Counted from the stretch's first letter, positions 37,064-47,667 are shown. The stretch is DNA of 64,000 nucleotides from Anaerobiospirillum sp. NML120448 (GCF_023050945.1 NZ_JALKIM010000001.1:62001-126000), one strand, 5' to 3'. Program-made: numbers and translations. Notes: generated from the sequence alone by a model not told the origin.

Positions 37064-38992
37064 TTATTCTTGGTTTAATGTTTGATTGCTATCGCCATTA
37101 AGAGTTGCGCTTTCTACCAAATCTTTGCTCTTGCTAGTTTTTTTAGTACTAGTCTTTTTGGCTGTAGCTTTGCGACCTTTCTTTTCCTCATCCTTTTCTT
37201 TATAGGCTAGCTGGTGGCTAGTCTTTAAAGGCAAAGACTTAAGGCGCTCTCGTGCCCCTTTACCAGAGGCTCTCTTGGTAGCACTAGCTTTAGTTCTACT
37301 AGAGGCGACACTCTTTTTAGCTTTATTTGTCCCGCTTTCATGGTGCTCTAAAGCCAACACTGGCTCATTGTCATTAAAGCCATCATTTAACAAGATCCCT
37401 TTAACCTTGTTCATAGCGTTATTTTCAAGCTGTCTAACACGCTCAATAGAAACGCCCAACTCTTTTGAGAGCTCTTGTAAAGTGGCCTTATGCTCATCTA
37501 ACCAACGACGTTTAATAATATGATTAGAGCGACTATCTAAAGTAGATAAAGCTTCATGTAGCTTTTTAATCTCCCAGGCAGAATAGTTGCTGTTTTCATA
37601 ATTAAGCGCAAAATTAGAATTTTCATCTTCCAAATAAGAAGAAGGAGAAACAGTAACAGCTACTGATTTATCTGAGCTATCGTCCTCACCCAAATCAAAT
37701 CCTACATCAGAACCTGCTAAACGGGCCTCCATTTCGGTAACATCACTAACAGAAACACCTAAATCATTAGCCAGTTCTGATCTCTCACTTTCAGACATCC
37801 AACCTAGACGCTTTTTACTCTTACGTAAGTTAAAAAATAACTTTCTTTGCGCCTTAGTAGTAGCTACTTTTACCATACGCCAATTACGAATGACGTAGTC
37901 GAACATCTCAGCTTTAATCCAACTAGAGGCAAATGCTGCTAAACCATGGCCCACGTCAGGATCATAGTTTTTAACAGCCTTCATTAAGCCTATGTTGCCC
38001 TCTTGAATCAAATCAGCCAAAGGCAGGCCATAGCCTGTAAACTTACGGGCTACACTAACTACAAAACGCAAATGAGAGGTAACTAGCTGACGGGCAGCAT
38101 CCACATCACCAAACTCACGTAATCTTTTGGCTAAATCACGCTCTTGCTCTTCTGTGAGCATAGGAACCATATTGGCAGCCCTAATAAAGGCACCAATATT
38201 ACCTGCCGAACGAGCTATAGCACGGGAGCTTGAAGGCGAGCCAGCCCCATGCTCTACCTGAGGGCCTGAAAAGTCTAAATTATCCTCTAAATTATCTTGC
38301 TCATCTTCTGCAACAAAGTGCATACCCTGTAAAGAGCTATCTTCATCATCAAGATTATCTGAAAAATAGTCATCCTCTATTTCATCTTGCTCTTGAGACT
38401 CACTATTACGCCTTTGTTCATTGATGTCTTTAACTTGCTTTAAAACATCTAAGCCTTTAGCCAGATTTTCTACATCTACCCCATCAAATAATTGCTTAAT
38501 ATGTTGATGGGCTAAATCTCTTTGCTGCCTCTCCTCAGCACTTAAATCACTATCATTAGAGGCCTGTACAGAATGTGAAGCTTGAGGAACCTTAGCTACA
38601 GGTACTAAAGAGGTACCTTTAGCAAGCGGCTGTTGCTTTGCAACATCAGCTTGGTGAGCATAGTGTTGTTTAAGCTCAGGCGAGTAAGAAGCAGTACCAA
38701 ATTGCTCGGTAAAGCTTTCATTAAGACGATCCTTAATTCTTTCTGCTTCATCCAACTCAATAGAGCGACCATAATTATCTAACTCTATTGCTTTGTGAGG
38801 TTTAGCCTCATGAGAGCTTTCAAAAATATTAGGATTGATATCATTGGCATTGCTATCTTCAAGAATGTCAGCATCGACCACATGGGCATCAATAACTTTA
38901 GTAGGCACTTTGCTGTGAATACTATGCTCTTCATTTACCTTAATGGCTTGAGCTTGTTGATCTTGAAAATTGCTAAGTTTTGAATCGTCCAT
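37064..38992 (-). CDS. rpoH: Heat-shock sigma factor RpoH with large N- and C-terminal extensions
   Basis: Residues about 264-536 are a complete RpoH: GNIGAFIRAANMVPMLT, HLRFVV...GYGLPLADLIQEGNIGLMKAV, the RpoH box QRKLFFNLRKSKKRLGW (382-398) and region 4.2 ATLQELSKELGVSIERVRQLE. It therefore directs RNA polymerase to heat-shock promoters. Unlike the 284-residue E. coli protein, it has about 263 residues of acidic, Gln/Asp/Glu-rich sequence in front and about 106 Lys/Ser/Thr-rich residues behind (ATAKKTSTKKTSKSK). The ATG at 38992 is in frame with both. ftsX and ftsE, its usual neighbours, are absent here; ftsY lies 12 kb away. Confidence 0.93.
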   Translation of the reverse strand: MDDSKLSNFQDQQAQAIKVNEEHSIHSKVPTKVIDAHVVDADILEDSNANDINPNIFESSHEAKPHKAIELDNYGRSIELDEAERIKDRLNESFTEQFGTASYSPELKQHYAHQADVAKQQPLAKGTSLVPVAKVPQASHSVQASNDSDLSAEERQQRDLAHQHIKQLFDGVDVENLAKGLDVLKQVKDINEQRRNSESQEQDEIEDDYFSDNLDDEDSSLQGMHFVAEDEQDNLEDNLDFSGPQVEHGAGSPSSSRAIARSAGNIGAFIRAANMVPMLTEEQERDLAKRLREFGDVDAARQLVTSHLRFVVSVARKFTGYGLPLADLIQEGNIGLMKAVKNYDPDVGHGLAAFASSWIKAEMFDYVIRNWRMVKVATTKAQRKLFFNLRKSKKRLGWMSESERSELANDLGVSVSDVTEMEARLAGSDVGFDLGEDDSSDKSVAVTVSPSSYLEDENSNFALNYENSNYSAWEIKKLHEALSTLDSRSNHIIKRRWLDEHKATLQELSKELGVSIERVRQLENNAMNKVKGILLNDGFNDNEPVLALEHHESGTNKAKKSVASSRTKASATKRASGKGARERLKSLPLKTSHQLAYKEKDEEKKGRKATAKKTSTKKTSKSKDLVESATLNGDSNQTLNQE

Positions 38993-39074
38993 GATTACTT
39001 ATTGCCAGAGCAAAACCCTAGCCTATATGAGAGTTTAAAGAGGAATGAAGTGTGGTTTGATGTTTGCAATGAAG

Positions 39075-39115
39075 CAAAAAAAATAAAAAGCTACCTACCT
39101 TACTAAGGCAGATAG
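39075..39115 (-). terminator. Terminator of the cyd cluster
   Basis: On the minus strand, GCTATCT-gCCTT-agt-AAGG-taGGTAGC is followed by TTTTTATTTTTTTT. It lies past the cydC stop and upstream of rpoH. Confidence 0.8.
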
Positions 39116-39181
39116 CATTTAATAAAACCACAGGTGTCATTAAATCAATAAATATAATAACACATCATAATAAGGTGAGAA

Positions 39182-40990
39182 TTAGAGAGTGAGCAAGTGA
39201 TCGGCCAAGGCAATTCCTGCTTGCTTATGGGTAATAATAATTACACCTTTACGCATCTTTTGAATACGCTCAATAATACGCAACTCTTGAGCCTCATCAA
39301 GACCTTCACCAGGCTCATCTAAAACTAAGAACTTGCCATTATCACCCTTATCTCCCACAGCACCAACCGCTACTAAAGCACGTGCTAAACATAAGCGTCT
39401 AGCCTGTCCGCCAGAAATAGTAAGACCAGTACTGCCTAGCCATTCATCAAGGCCATTAGGTAGCTCATCAATAAGATCGGTAAGCTCCACTATAGAAAGA
39501 GCTTGTAGCACTTCCTCTTTGGTAACCTTAGGTTGAATTTGTTTAAAGGTCTCTAAGATTGAGCCTGAGAATAAAGAAATATCCTGCAATGCTACAGCAA
39601 AGGTCGATCTAATTTGCTTTGCTGAAAGCGAAGAATAGGCATGACCATTTAAATACAACTCACCTTGCTTAGGATAAAGCAAAGAGGTTAATAGTAAAAC
39701 TAAAGTACTCTTACCATGGCCTGATGGAGCCTTGATAACATAGTTTTGATCACTACTAAAAGTACAAGAGAAATTATCTAAAACCTCTAGGGTTTGGCCA
39801 TCATTAAGCTCATAACTAAAGTAAACATCTTTGATGTCAATTTTATTGACCACACTATTAGCCGCTGTGTTTTGTACAGCTTGCTCTTGGTGTGAGTTGT
39901 TAGTAAGAGAGCTAAAACGAGATAATACGCCACCAGAGGCTGCCATAGAGGCACTAGAGCTAGAGCGAGCAAAGTGCTCTTCTTTTTTAACTAAGGCCTC
40001 AGAGTTAGGATTTAAATCAGCATTGTCCTTAGTAATATGCAGCAATGAACTTACTCTATTAGCTGAGTGAATTACATAAGGTAAATTCAAGAAAGCAGCA
40101 CTTAATGGGGTTAACACCTCATAACTGACCATAGCCACTACAGAGAGCATCATCATTTGAGGAGATGAAATCTCACCTGCTACTACTAAAGGCACGCATT
40201 GAATTAACAATAAGAATAAAGTTAACTCAGAAAAAGTCATTAAAAAGACTTGCGAGAGCTGATCATAGTAAATAATCTTAGCTCTGGCTTTAGCAAGAGT
40301 TTGAGCAGTCTGTAAAAAGCGTTGCGCACGCTCATAATGCTTGCCAAGAAGTACTAAATCAAAAAAGCCATGAATAAAGTCAGACATATCATCATTAAGA
40401 TGAATAGCTAAAGAGCTTTGTTGTTCTGAGTATAAGCGGGCAAATCTGGTTAATACATAAGGCAAGATCACGCCAGAAACTACCATTAAACTTAAGGCAG
40501 TAAAGGCCATTAAAGGTGAAAAAGCTAATAACACGCCACCTAATACTAGGCCTAATAAAAAGGCACAGGCAAAAGGTACAAACTGACGAACATAGATCAT
40601 CTCTAAACGTTCTAAATCAGATTGCATACGACGCTGTAAGTCAGAGCTTTTAAGCTTTAAGGCATCTTCAATCTTTAAATCTAAAGCTCGTTCAAATAAG
40701 AACACACGCAAATAAGCAATTAGTCTAAAAGTAGCATCATGGGTGTAATAACGTTCACCATAACGCAGTAAGGTTCTTGAGAGCGCTAAAAGTCTAATTA
40801 AAGCAGATGGGATAAAGATATTAAGAGCAATATCAAGCACACCATGAACAGCCATGGCGGTTAAAAACCAGGTAGCTGTACCCATAAGAGCAATGGATGA
40901 GAATGTCGCAATAAAGGACATAAACACACCAAATAAAGCTCCATAAAGCTCTTTTCTTACTAGTCCTAAAAAGTGCCAATATTGTCCCAT
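39182..40990 (-). CDS. cydC: Thiol reductant ABC exporter subunit CydC
   Basis: Half of the CydDC heterodimer that exports cysteine and glutathione or supports heme delivery for bd oxidase assembly. The 602-residue product has six membrane helices and then an ABC ATPase with Walker A APSGHGKST, signature SGGQARRLCLARAL and Walker B FLVLDEPGEGLD. A Ser/Ala-rich linker of about 70 residues (about 325-395) separates the membrane and ATPase domains, longer than in E. coli. Its start and the cydD stop overlap as TAATG, so translation is coupled. Confidence 0.92.
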   Translation of the reverse strand: MGQYWHFLGLVRKELYGALFGVFMSFIATFSSIALMGTATWFLTAMAVHGVLDIALNIFIPSALIRLLALSRTLLRYGERYYTHDATFRLIAYLRVFLFERALDLKIEDALKLKSSDLQRRMQSDLERLEMIYVRQFVPFACAFLLGLVLGGVLLAFSPLMAFTALSLMVVSGVILPYVLTRFARLYSEQQSSLAIHLNDDMSDFIHGFFDLVLLGKHYERAQRFLQTAQTLAKARAKIIYYDQLSQVFLMTFSELTLFLLLIQCVPLVVAGEISSPQMMMLSVVAMVSYEVLTPLSAAFLNLPYVIHSANRVSSLLHITKDNADLNPNSEALVKKEEHFARSSSSASMAASGGVLSRFSSLTNNSHQEQAVQNTAANSVVNKIDIKDVYFSYELNDGQTLEVLDNFSCTFSSDQNYVIKAPSGHGKSTLVLLLTSLLYPKQGELYLNGHAYSSLSAKQIRSTFAVALQDISLFSGSILETFKQIQPKVTKEEVLQALSIVELTDLIDELPNGLDEWLGSTGLTISGGQARRLCLARALVAVGAVGDKGDNGKFLVLDEPGEGLDEAQELRIIERIQKMRKGVIIITHKQAGIALADHLLTL

Positions 40991-42780
40991 TATTGAGCTC
41001 CCTTAGAATCACTAGCCGCTACATTAGCTTGATCATTGAGCTTTTTCTTAGGATTAACCTCAATTACATAAGTAGCATAATCAATGAGCTCCTTACGATG
41101 AGCAACAATAATTACTGTTTTATCCTTACCCAAAGTTTTTAAAGCCTCTAAGAAACGATTTTCACTGTCTCTATCTAAAGAAGCTGTTGGCTCATCTAAT
41201 AATAAAATAGCACTATCATGTAACATGGCACGTGCCAGAGCAATTAAACGAGTCTCACCGCCTGAAATACCGCGATTTTGATCTCCTACGTGATGATCAA
41301 GACCGTCTGCAAAGCGGGTAATGAGTTCACTAGCTCCTACCATATCTAAAGCCTTGAGTAGCTGTTCATCACTAGCCTCAGGCGCACCTAGTTTTAAGTT
41401 ATCACGTAAGGTGCCATAGAAAAGATTTGGTAATTGAGGAATGTATGAAACCTTGGACATAAGGTTGATTAAATCATTACGTGAACACTCATGACCATTA
41501 ATAATAATCTGACCAGTGCTAACATTAGTAAAGCCAGCAATAGACTGCAAAATAGTACTTTTACCAGCACCTGATGGGCCTACTAAAGCACTAACGTGTC
41601 CAGGCTCAAACTTACATGAAAAATCAGATAAACCTACACGTCCATTAGGATAGGTGGCACTAACATTGGCAAACTCAATGGCAAAAGGAGCCTGCATCCA
41701 ACTATCATCTAAGGTGCTATCTAAAGTAGTAACGTTGCTATCCCCTTCTTTTTGATGCTTGAGGCCATCAATATGCTTAATCTCAGGGAAAATATCTTTC
41801 TCTGAGAGCAATTCCATCAGACCACTCATAGCACCTAAAGCTCTCATACGAGAGTGATAGGTAAAGCCTAATTGACGTAAAGGTAAGAAAAACTCTGGTG
41901 CTAATAACAAGACAAAAAGAGCTTTAGTGTAATCAAAACCATGCTCATATACGGCAAAGCCTAAAGTAATAGCACAAAGAGCAATACCACAAGTAGCAAA
42001 GAACTCTAAGACTAAAGCAGATAAGAAAGCAATTCTTAATACCTGCATAGTCTCAACACGCCAACGCTTTGTTAAACGGGCGATCTTTTCAATTTCACTA
42101 CTTTCGATATTGAATAATTTAATTAAAGACAGCTTATCTAAGGCCTCTTGGAAACGAACCGCAAGACGGGTAATTTGTTTCCACTGACGCTGATTTAAGC
42201 GCTCAGCACCCTTTCCAATAATAATCATAAAGAAAGGAATTAAAGGAGCCATAGCAATCAAAATGCCTGCTGACCATGGTGACATTAAAGCAACAGCAAT
42301 CACACAGATCACTGGAATTACCATGGCATAACGCAAGGTCACTAAGAAAGAGCTGAAATAAGGCATGATGTCATCTAAAGCATCTACGAATAAGGTGCTT
42401 AATGATGACTTGACTGCAAAAGATAATGGACCAACACGTAAGAGCTTATTGACCAACTCTTCACGGACAGCACCTTCTACAGTGTAAGAAATCTTAGCAA
42501 TAACCTTAGCTATGATAAGACGCATTACAAAGCGTCCAGCTATAGGAATAAGCGCATAAGGCGCTAAGTGTAGGTAGGCAGTGTTCTGCTCCAGCGCAAA
42601 AGGAGCAAACACATAACAAATGACTGCGTAAAAGGCACACAAAAAAATTGCATCCACTAAGGTTAGTAACATCAGCAGATGCAATAAGCCTTTGGCTTTG
42701 CGACCCCAGCTCTTAAGCTGAGCTGAGGAGGCTTTTAATTGAACTGAAGTAGCGATTTTAGAACCAATCCCAAAGATCAA
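40990..42780 (-). CDS. cydD: Thiol reductant ABC exporter subunit CydD
   Basis: First subunit of CydDC, needed for cytochrome bd maturation. The 596-residue product has membrane helices to about residue 320, with the CydD marker LLAPEFFLPLRQLGFTYHSRMRALGA, then an ATPase with Walker A GPSGAGKST, signature SGGETRLIALARAM and Walker B ILLLDEPTASLD. The ATG at 42780 lies inside the small cydX gene, whose last 23 bases it overlaps. The operon order cydA-cydB-cydX-cydD-cydC puts oxidase and maturation exporter under one control region. Confidence 0.92.
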   Translation of the reverse strand: MIFGIGSKIATSVQLKASSAQLKSWGRKAKGLLHLLMLLTLVDAIFLCAFYAVICYVFAPFALEQNTAYLHLAPYALIPIAGRFVMRLIIAKVIAKISYTVEGAVREELVNKLLRVGPLSFAVKSSLSTLFVDALDDIMPYFSSFLVTLRYAMVIPVICVIAVALMSPWSAGILIAMAPLIPFFMIIIGKGAERLNQRQWKQITRLAVRFQEALDKLSLIKLFNIESSEIEKIARLTKRWRVETMQVLRIAFLSALVLEFFATCGIALCAITLGFAVYEHGFDYTKALFVLLLAPEFFLPLRQLGFTYHSRMRALGAMSGLMELLSEKDIFPEIKHIDGLKHQKEGDSNVTTLDSTLDDSWMQAPFAIEFANVSATYPNGRVGLSDFSCKFEPGHVSALVGPSGAGKSTILQSIAGFTNVSTGQIIINGHECSRNDLINLMSKVSYIPQLPNLFYGTLRDNLKLGAPEASDEQLLKALDMVGASELITRFADGLDHHVGDQNRGISGGETRLIALARAMLHDSAILLLDEPTASLDRDSENRFLEALKTLGKDKTVIIVAHRKELIDYATYVIEVNPKKKLNDQANVAASDSKGAQ

Positions 42781-42850
42781 ATAAATAGCATACAGCTAAG
42801 ATTAAGCCGCATACGCCTAATAATCCTAAAATCCAAGCAAGATAAATCAT
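42758..42850 (-). CDS. cydX: Cytochrome bd small subunit CydX
   Basis: A 30-codon gene missed by size-filtered ORF calling. It starts MIYLAWILGLLG, which matches the CydX/YbgT pattern (E. coli MWYFAWILGTLL), and continues as one hydrophobic helix ending LFDLWDWF. A perfect Shine-Dalgarno AAAGGAG lies five bases before the ATG at 42850. CydX stabilises the CydAB heme site in E. coli. It ends 23 bases inside cydD in another frame, so the two are translationally coupled. It is shorter than E. coli CydX (37) and lacks the polar tail. Confidence 0.88.
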   Translation of the reverse strand: MIYLAWILGLLGVCGLILAVCYLFDLWDWF

Positions 42851-42890
42851 CTTTACTCCTTTAACCTTGTCCCCTGACTTACTCTAAAAC

Positions 42891-42913
42891 AGGCCTAGGC
42901 TGAACCTAGGCCT
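42891..42913 (-). terminator. Attenuator-like hairpin between cydB and cydX
   Basis: A perfect 9-bp palindrome AGGCCTAGG/CCTAGGCCT with a five-base loop, followed on the minus strand by gTTTTa. The T tract is short, so it may only attenuate transcription into cydXDC. The same GGCCTAGG motif recurs in the GC-rich islands. Confidence 0.5.
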
Positions 42914-42973
42914 AGCTTTAAAGCGGTATGACTACCTAAAGTCATGGGTAAAGGGGTAATGCTTTTGGTCTAA

Positions 42974-44116
42974 TTAGTAGTGACCAGTGTTGCCGTCTTC
43001 TTCTGATACACGGTTCCACATTCTCTTGTATGCCCAAACGGTATAGGAAAGAGAAATTGGCACAAACACGATTACAGCATATAACATGACTTGTAAGGTG
43101 AAGTGTGAAGAAGAAGCGTCCCAAATGGTCAAAGAAGAAGCTGGATCGTAGCTAGATGGCATGACGAATGGGAACATGGCAATAGCTGCGGTACCAATCA
43201 CTAAGGCAATGGCTAGAGAGTTATAGATAATGCCTTTAATAGCATCACCCTTACCACCAGCGATACCAGCCTTAAGGATGCAGAACATGGCAGCAATTGG
43301 AACTAACCATAAAATCCATACGGACTTGTAGTTCTCAAATAAACCGTGCTCTACAACTTCTACAGTCTTGCCAGTAATTGAATGGAAAGAACCCTCTGGG
43401 GCTAAGGAAACTAAGCGATAGCCGTCGAAAGTGTAAGCCCATAAACCAGCAAGTGCATAAAGAACTAAGGTTAATAAAGCAAGCTTTAAGGTTAAACCAC
43501 GTACACGGTTAGAAATATCATCTACAGTGCGTAATTGAATCCATAAGCAGCCCTGGGTTAAAAGCATAGCAACACTTACTAAACCACAGAGTAAGGAGAA
43601 TGGATCTAATAGTGGAATTAAAGCAGTTAAGAATACGCCATCATAGTGCCAGCGAACATTCTCATCGGCCCAGAAAGGTAAACCCTGTAAGAGGTTACCG
43701 AATGCTACGCCGAAAATTAACATAGGAACTAAAGAACCTACAGTTAAAGCAATGTCCCAACGCTTGAGCCAAGTCTCGTCGTTGCTGTGATTGCGATAGT
43801 CAAATGCTAATGGACGTAACCAAATAGCAAATAAGACTAAGAGCATACCCCAGTAAAGACCAGAGAATGAAGCAGCATAAACCTCAGGCCAAGCAGCGAA
43901 AATAGCACCACCAGCAGTAATTAACCATACTTGGTTACCATCCCAGTGAGGGGAAATGGTGCTGATAATGGCACCACGCTCTTTTGAGTTTTTAGCAACT
44001 TTAAAGAGCAAGGCAGAAACGGCCATATCCATGCCGTTAGTAAGCGCAAAGCCAATTAATAGCACGCCTACTAAAATCCACCACATTACTTGTAGGGTAT
44101 CATAATCAAACAGCAT
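42974..44116 (-). CDS. cydB: Cytochrome bd ubiquinol oxidase subunit II
   Basis: Membrane subunit of the high-affinity quinol:O2 oxidase that works under microaerobic conditions. The 380-residue product has about nine membrane helices and the family start [29 protein letters not shown], with the [22 protein letters not shown] segment near residue 60. Length matches E. coli CydB (379). It overlaps the end of cydA by 11 bases. Confidence 0.97.
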   Translation of the reverse strand: MLFDYDTLQVMWWILVGVLLIGFALTNGMDMAVSALLFKVAKNSKERGAIISTISPHWDGNQVWLITAGGAIFAAWPEVYAASFSGLYWGMLLVLFAIWLRPLAFDYRNHSNDETWLKRWDIALTVGSLVPMLIFGVAFGNLLQGLPFWADENVRWHYDGVFLTALIPLLDPFSLLCGLVSVAMLLTQGCLWIQLRTVDDISNRVRGLTLKLALLTLVLYALAGLWAYTFDGYRLVSLAPEGSFHSITGKTVEVVEHGLFENYKSVWILWLVPIAAMFCILKAGIAGGKGDAIKGIIYNSLAIALVIGTAAIAMFPFVMPSSYDPASSLTIWDASSSHFTLQVMLYAVIVFVPISLSYTVWAYKRMWNRVSEEDGNTGHY

Positions 44117-45896
44117 TTAAGGCACCTCCCTTAGCAGAGTCGTCCTTACCCTGAGCCTCAGTCTTCTCTTTGTCATCAGCTTGAGCAGAGACGGCTTGAG
44201 CCTCGGCAGCTGGGGCAGCTTCGCTTTCTTGAGCAGGTGCAGCTTCGCTAGCAGCCTGAACAGATGCATCAGCTACAGCAACAGCCTCCTGAGTCTCTTG
44301 AGTCTCCTTGGCATCGCAGCCTTGAGGACCTTGAGGTGGAAGTGGTGGATAACCCTTACCATCCTCTTCTGGCTCAGTGATTTCTGGGCCCTTCTTGATA
44401 GCCTTAACCATCAACTTCATCTCAATAATGAGTAATACGGTGTAAATACCGATGAAGCAGAGTAAGGAAATGCCCACATCAACAGGAGATAGGCTGGAAG
44501 TTGCTAAGTAGGTTGGTAATACGTCTTGAATAGCCCATGGCTGACGACCAAACTCGGCTAAGATCCAACCAGCTTCACAGCAAATGAAAGGTAGAGGAAT
44601 AGATAATACTAATACCTTTAATACCTTTGGACGTGCTTGTAAGTCATTCTTGTAAATTAAGAAGTAACCAGCAGCAACGCATAATAAGCCTAATACTGAA
44701 ACAATGCCTAACATTACTCTAAATGCAAAGTAATTTAGGGTAACAGAAGGAACACTGTTACGAGCAGCAGTCTTAATTTCTTGCTCAGTAGGATTTAATG
44801 GATCAGCAGCGTGCTCAACTAAGAGTAAGCCGTAACCTAAATCCTTCTGGTGAGCCTTGAAAAGCTCCATATTCTCATCGGTAACGTCGCCTTTACGCAT
44901 AGCGGTCAAGGTACGATTTGCAATTAAGCCGCTACGTACACGTTGCTCATTCTCAGCAACAATGTCACGCAAGCCCTTAACTGGAGTATCGATGGAGTGA
45001 GTTGCAATTAAACCTAATAAAGCAGGAATCTTAATGGAAACATAGTTATCCATCTCATCCTCATTAGGAATAGCAAATAATGACCAAGCTGCTGGAGGCT
45101 CTTGAGTGTGGAACTCAGCTTCCATTGCAGCAAGCTTAGCTGGCTGGTGCTTAGTAACTAATAAAGCACTGATGTCACCAGACAAGCCTGAGCCACCCAT
45201 TGCACAAAGAGCGAATAAAAGACCAATGGTCATTGAGCGCTTGGCAAATTGGAATGACTTTCTCTGGAGCATTAAGTATGCACTTACACCAACTACAAAG
45301 ATACCTGCAGTGGTATAACCAGCAGTTACGGTATGGAGGAACTTAGCCTGAGCAACTTCTGAGAAGATTAAGCCCCAGAAGTCAGTCATTTCCATACGCA
45401 TACGCTCTGGAGAGAACTGGCTGAACTCTGGGTACTGCATCCAACCATTGGCAATTAAAATCCACATGGCGGACAAGTTTGAACCCAAAGCGGTTAAGAA
45501 GGTAATAAGAAGGTGAGTCTTCTTGCTGAAACGATTCCAACCAGTGAACATCAAGCCGATGAAGGTGGACTCTAAGAAGAATGCCATTAAGCCTTCTAAG
45601 GCTAATGGAGCACCAAAAATATCACCAACGTAGTGAGAGTAATTAGACCAGTTAGTACCGAACTCAAACTCAAGAGTAATACCAGTAGCTACACCGATCG
45701 CAAAGTTAATACCGAAAAGCTTACCCCAGAACTTTGCCATGTCACGGTAGATGACACGTCCTGTGGCCACATAGACTAACTCCATAATGAAGACTAGCCA
45801 TGAGATACCAAGAGTAAGCGGAACGAAGAGAAAGTGGTATAAAGACGTGGCTGCAAATTGCCAACGTGATAATTCCACCATTAGTTCGTTTACCAT
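44106..45896 (-). CDS. cydA: Cytochrome bd ubiquinol oxidase subunit I, extended C terminus
   Basis: Subunit I carries hemes b558, b595 and d and the quinol site (Q-loop). Motifs include the start [22 protein letters not shown] with the heme-ligand histidine near residue 19, [13 protein letters not shown] near 75, and [13 protein letters not shown] near residue 450. About 505 residues match E. coli CydA. The last 90 or so are an Ala/Glu/Gln-rich, disordered tail ([17 protein letters not shown]), an addition not in E. coli. No other terminal oxidase is in this window. Confidence 0.97.
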   Translation of the reverse strand: MVNELMVELSRWQFAATSLYHFLFVPLTLGISWLVFIMELVYVATGRVIYRDMAKFWGKLFGINFAIGVATGITLEFEFGTNWSNYSHYVGDIFGAPLALEGLMAFFLESTFIGLMFTGWNRFSKKTHLLITFLTALGSNLSAMWILIANGWMQYPEFSQFSPERMRMEMTDFWGLIFSEVAQAKFLHTVTAGYTTAGIFVVGVSAYLMLQRKSFQFAKRSMTIGLLFALCAMGGSGLSGDISALLVTKHQPAKLAAMEAEFHTQEPPAAWSLFAIPNEDEMDNYVSIKIPALLGLIATHSIDTPVKGLRDIVAENEQRVRSGLIANRTLTAMRKGDVTDENMELFKAHQKDLGYGLLLVEHAADPLNPTEQEIKTAARNSVPSVTLNYFAFRVMLGIVSVLGLLCVAAGYFLIYKNDLQARPKVLKVLVLSIPLPFICCEAGWILAEFGRQPWAIQDVLPTYLATSSLSPVDVGISLLCFIGIYTVLLIIEMKLMVKAIKKGPEITEPEEDGKGYPPLPPQGPQGCDAKETQETQEAVAVADASVQAASEAAPAQESEAAPAAEAQAVSAQADDKEKTEAQGKDDSAKGGALNAV

Positions 45897-46612
45897 GGAA
45901 GACCCCTATGAAAGTACCCACGAGAATACTGACAACCTACTGTTTGTTCTCACATGAAAAAAAACAATAAGCACAATTGTATAAATAGTACCCCGATGCA
46001 CCTCGCTTGTTAAGTTGAGGCCGCATTATATGCTATTCAGGTCACTATCTTTGTGATTATCATCGAACAATGAGAACTTCAGCATATCTATATGAACTTT
46101 CCCTCAAAAATAGCAAAACCCTTTAAACATGCCGATTTAAAGCCATTTTTGAGGTATTTTTCTCTTTAAAGAACGGCAATTATCGCAAAAAAATATCACT
46201 TCATTTTGTAATTCTTTTCCAAAAATTCCCAAAATATTTTCATAACTTGTTACAAAGCTAAATACTTACTAGCTTTATATTTATTAATTAAATTAATAAA
46301 CTAACTTTATATAAGTTACAAAAAGTACTTTTTTATAGTTTTAACCATAAAAGCAAAATTTTGCTCCAAAATCAGACATTCCATAACTATCTATATAGCT
46401 ATCTACAAAGATAGCTGCAATCACAGAACTTATCTTTAAGAAAAGTGGCCTATGTCAGATTAGCAAAGTTAAAATATGGCACAAGCTTTAAGTTACTAGT
46501 AGAATTGTCGATCTGACATTTTTATGCATCAAGATAGACTTCTTAAAGGACATAGTCTTTTAACATGTCTTATTAATCAGCCCTATTACAGAATATTGTT
46601 GCGGTTAGGACA
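45897..46612. other. Divergent control region between cydA and exbB
   Basis: About 715 bases of very AT-rich DNA with no gene seen. It must carry the cydA promoter on the left and the exbB promoter on the right. An ArcA-like GTTAGTTTATTAATTTAATT stretch (minus strand, about 46285-46305) is visible, but in such AT-rich DNA it has little weight. No clear TTGAT-N4-ATCAA FNR site was found. Confidence 0.5.
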
Positions 46613-47164
46613 ATGATCAATTTCTTCTATCAAGTCGGCTACAGTGGATTAGCCATTTTATTTTTAGGCATGATAGGCCTATTTATGGCTATTAGAGGCA
46701 CTGTGTTAGTGATCTTAGTAAAAAGACAAAGCCGTTCAGAACAAAGCATTACTCAAGACATTATCAATACAGTAAAGAGTAATGAGCAAAAGGTAGAGCA
46801 AAATGCTCCAGGTTCTGATACCTGCCCTAGCCGTGAGTTAATCATTAATACTCTTATGCAAGTACAACTTAAGGGTATTTACTCTTCAATGTACTTTTTA
46901 AAATTGTGTGCCGCTGTCGGTCCGCTGTTAGGATTATTAGGTACTGTTTTAGGTATGGTAGATGTGTTCTCAACCTTATCTGAGCGCTCTATGCCTGATC
47001 CAAGTATGCTCGCAGGTGGCATTTGGGAGGCTTTATTAACCACCGTTATGGGCCTTACTTTAGCCATTCCAGCCTTGATTGTTCACTACTACTTATTAAT
47101 GAGCTTAAGAGGTCTGCGCAATCAAATTAACTTGGCTATTAGTAACATTCATATCCCAAAATAA
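46613..47164 (+). CDS. exbB: MotA/TolQ/ExbB-family proton channel protein ExbB
   Basis: Pentameric inner-membrane protein that with ExbD converts proton flow into TonB motion. The 183-residue product has three membrane helices and the marker AVGPLLGLLGTVLGMVDVFSTL near residue 103, plus EALLTTVMGLTLAIPALIVHYY. The short length fits the compact ExbB type without an N-terminal signal. It is first in an exbB-exbD-tonB operon facing a TonB-dependent receptor gene. Confidence 0.93.
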   Translation: MINFFYQVGYSGLAILFLGMIGLFMAIRGTVLVILVKRQSRSEQSITQDIINTVKSNEQKVEQNAPGSDTCPSRELIINTLMQVQLKGIYSSMYFLKLCAAVGPLLGLLGTVLGMVDVFSTLSERSMPDPSMLAGGIWEALLTTVMGLTLAIPALIVHYYLLMSLRGLRNQINLAISNIHIPK

Positions 47165-47205
47165 TTGAGCCCCCATATTGTAGTTTTGCTTGGTAGGAGT
47201 AATCC

Positions 47206-47667
47206 ATGTCTGATCTTGATGATGATTTAAACGTCGACCTCACGCCTTTAATCGACGTGATCTTCATGCTAGTGATCTTCTTTATTATGACTATGAGCTT
47301 TACTCTGCCTGTCATAGACTTTGATTTACCACAATCGAGCACAGCGCAAGCAGAGCAACAAGGCCGTACTATGCGCATTAGCGTTGATATTAACGGTAAT
47401 TACATTGTTGATGAACAAGAGCGTACCTTAGATGAGCTAAATGATTTGGTTAAAGAACGTATGGTAACTTGCCAGCAAGACCATGAGGATTTAACTTTAG
47501 AGCTAGTGATTGATAGCCAAAGTCCAACCCAATATCTCATCAATATTGCTGACTTAGCTAGAGCCTATACTCAAGGTAGACTCATTGTAGTGTCAGAAAA
47601 AGTAGACAATAATTTTGACCCTACAGCCGCAGCACAAACCATCAAGGAATCAGACAAGGTAAACTAA
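47206..47667 (+). CDS. exbD: Biopolymer transport protein ExbD
   Basis: Partner of ExbB, with one membrane helix bearing the proton-carrying aspartate. The 153-residue product starts DDDLNVDLTPLIDVIFMLVIFF, where Asp of the PLIDVIF motif near residue 17 is the expected catalytic carboxylate. A periplasmic domain follows. The start has a ribosome site GGAG at 47193. The last codon overlaps the tonB start as TAATG. Length is slightly above the E. coli ExbD (141). Confidence 0.93.
   Translation: MSDLDDDLNVDLTPLIDVIFMLVIFFIMTMSFTLPVIDFDLPQSSTAQAEQQGRTMRISVDINGNYIVDEQERTLDELNDLVKERMVTCQQDHEDLTLELVIDSQSPTQYLINIADLARAYTQGRLIVVSEKVDNNFDPTAAAQTIKESDKVN

Noticed and set aside
46280-46310. ArcA box upstream of cydA
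   Set aside because: The match is to AT-only sequence in a strongly AT-rich region, so it carries almost no weight.
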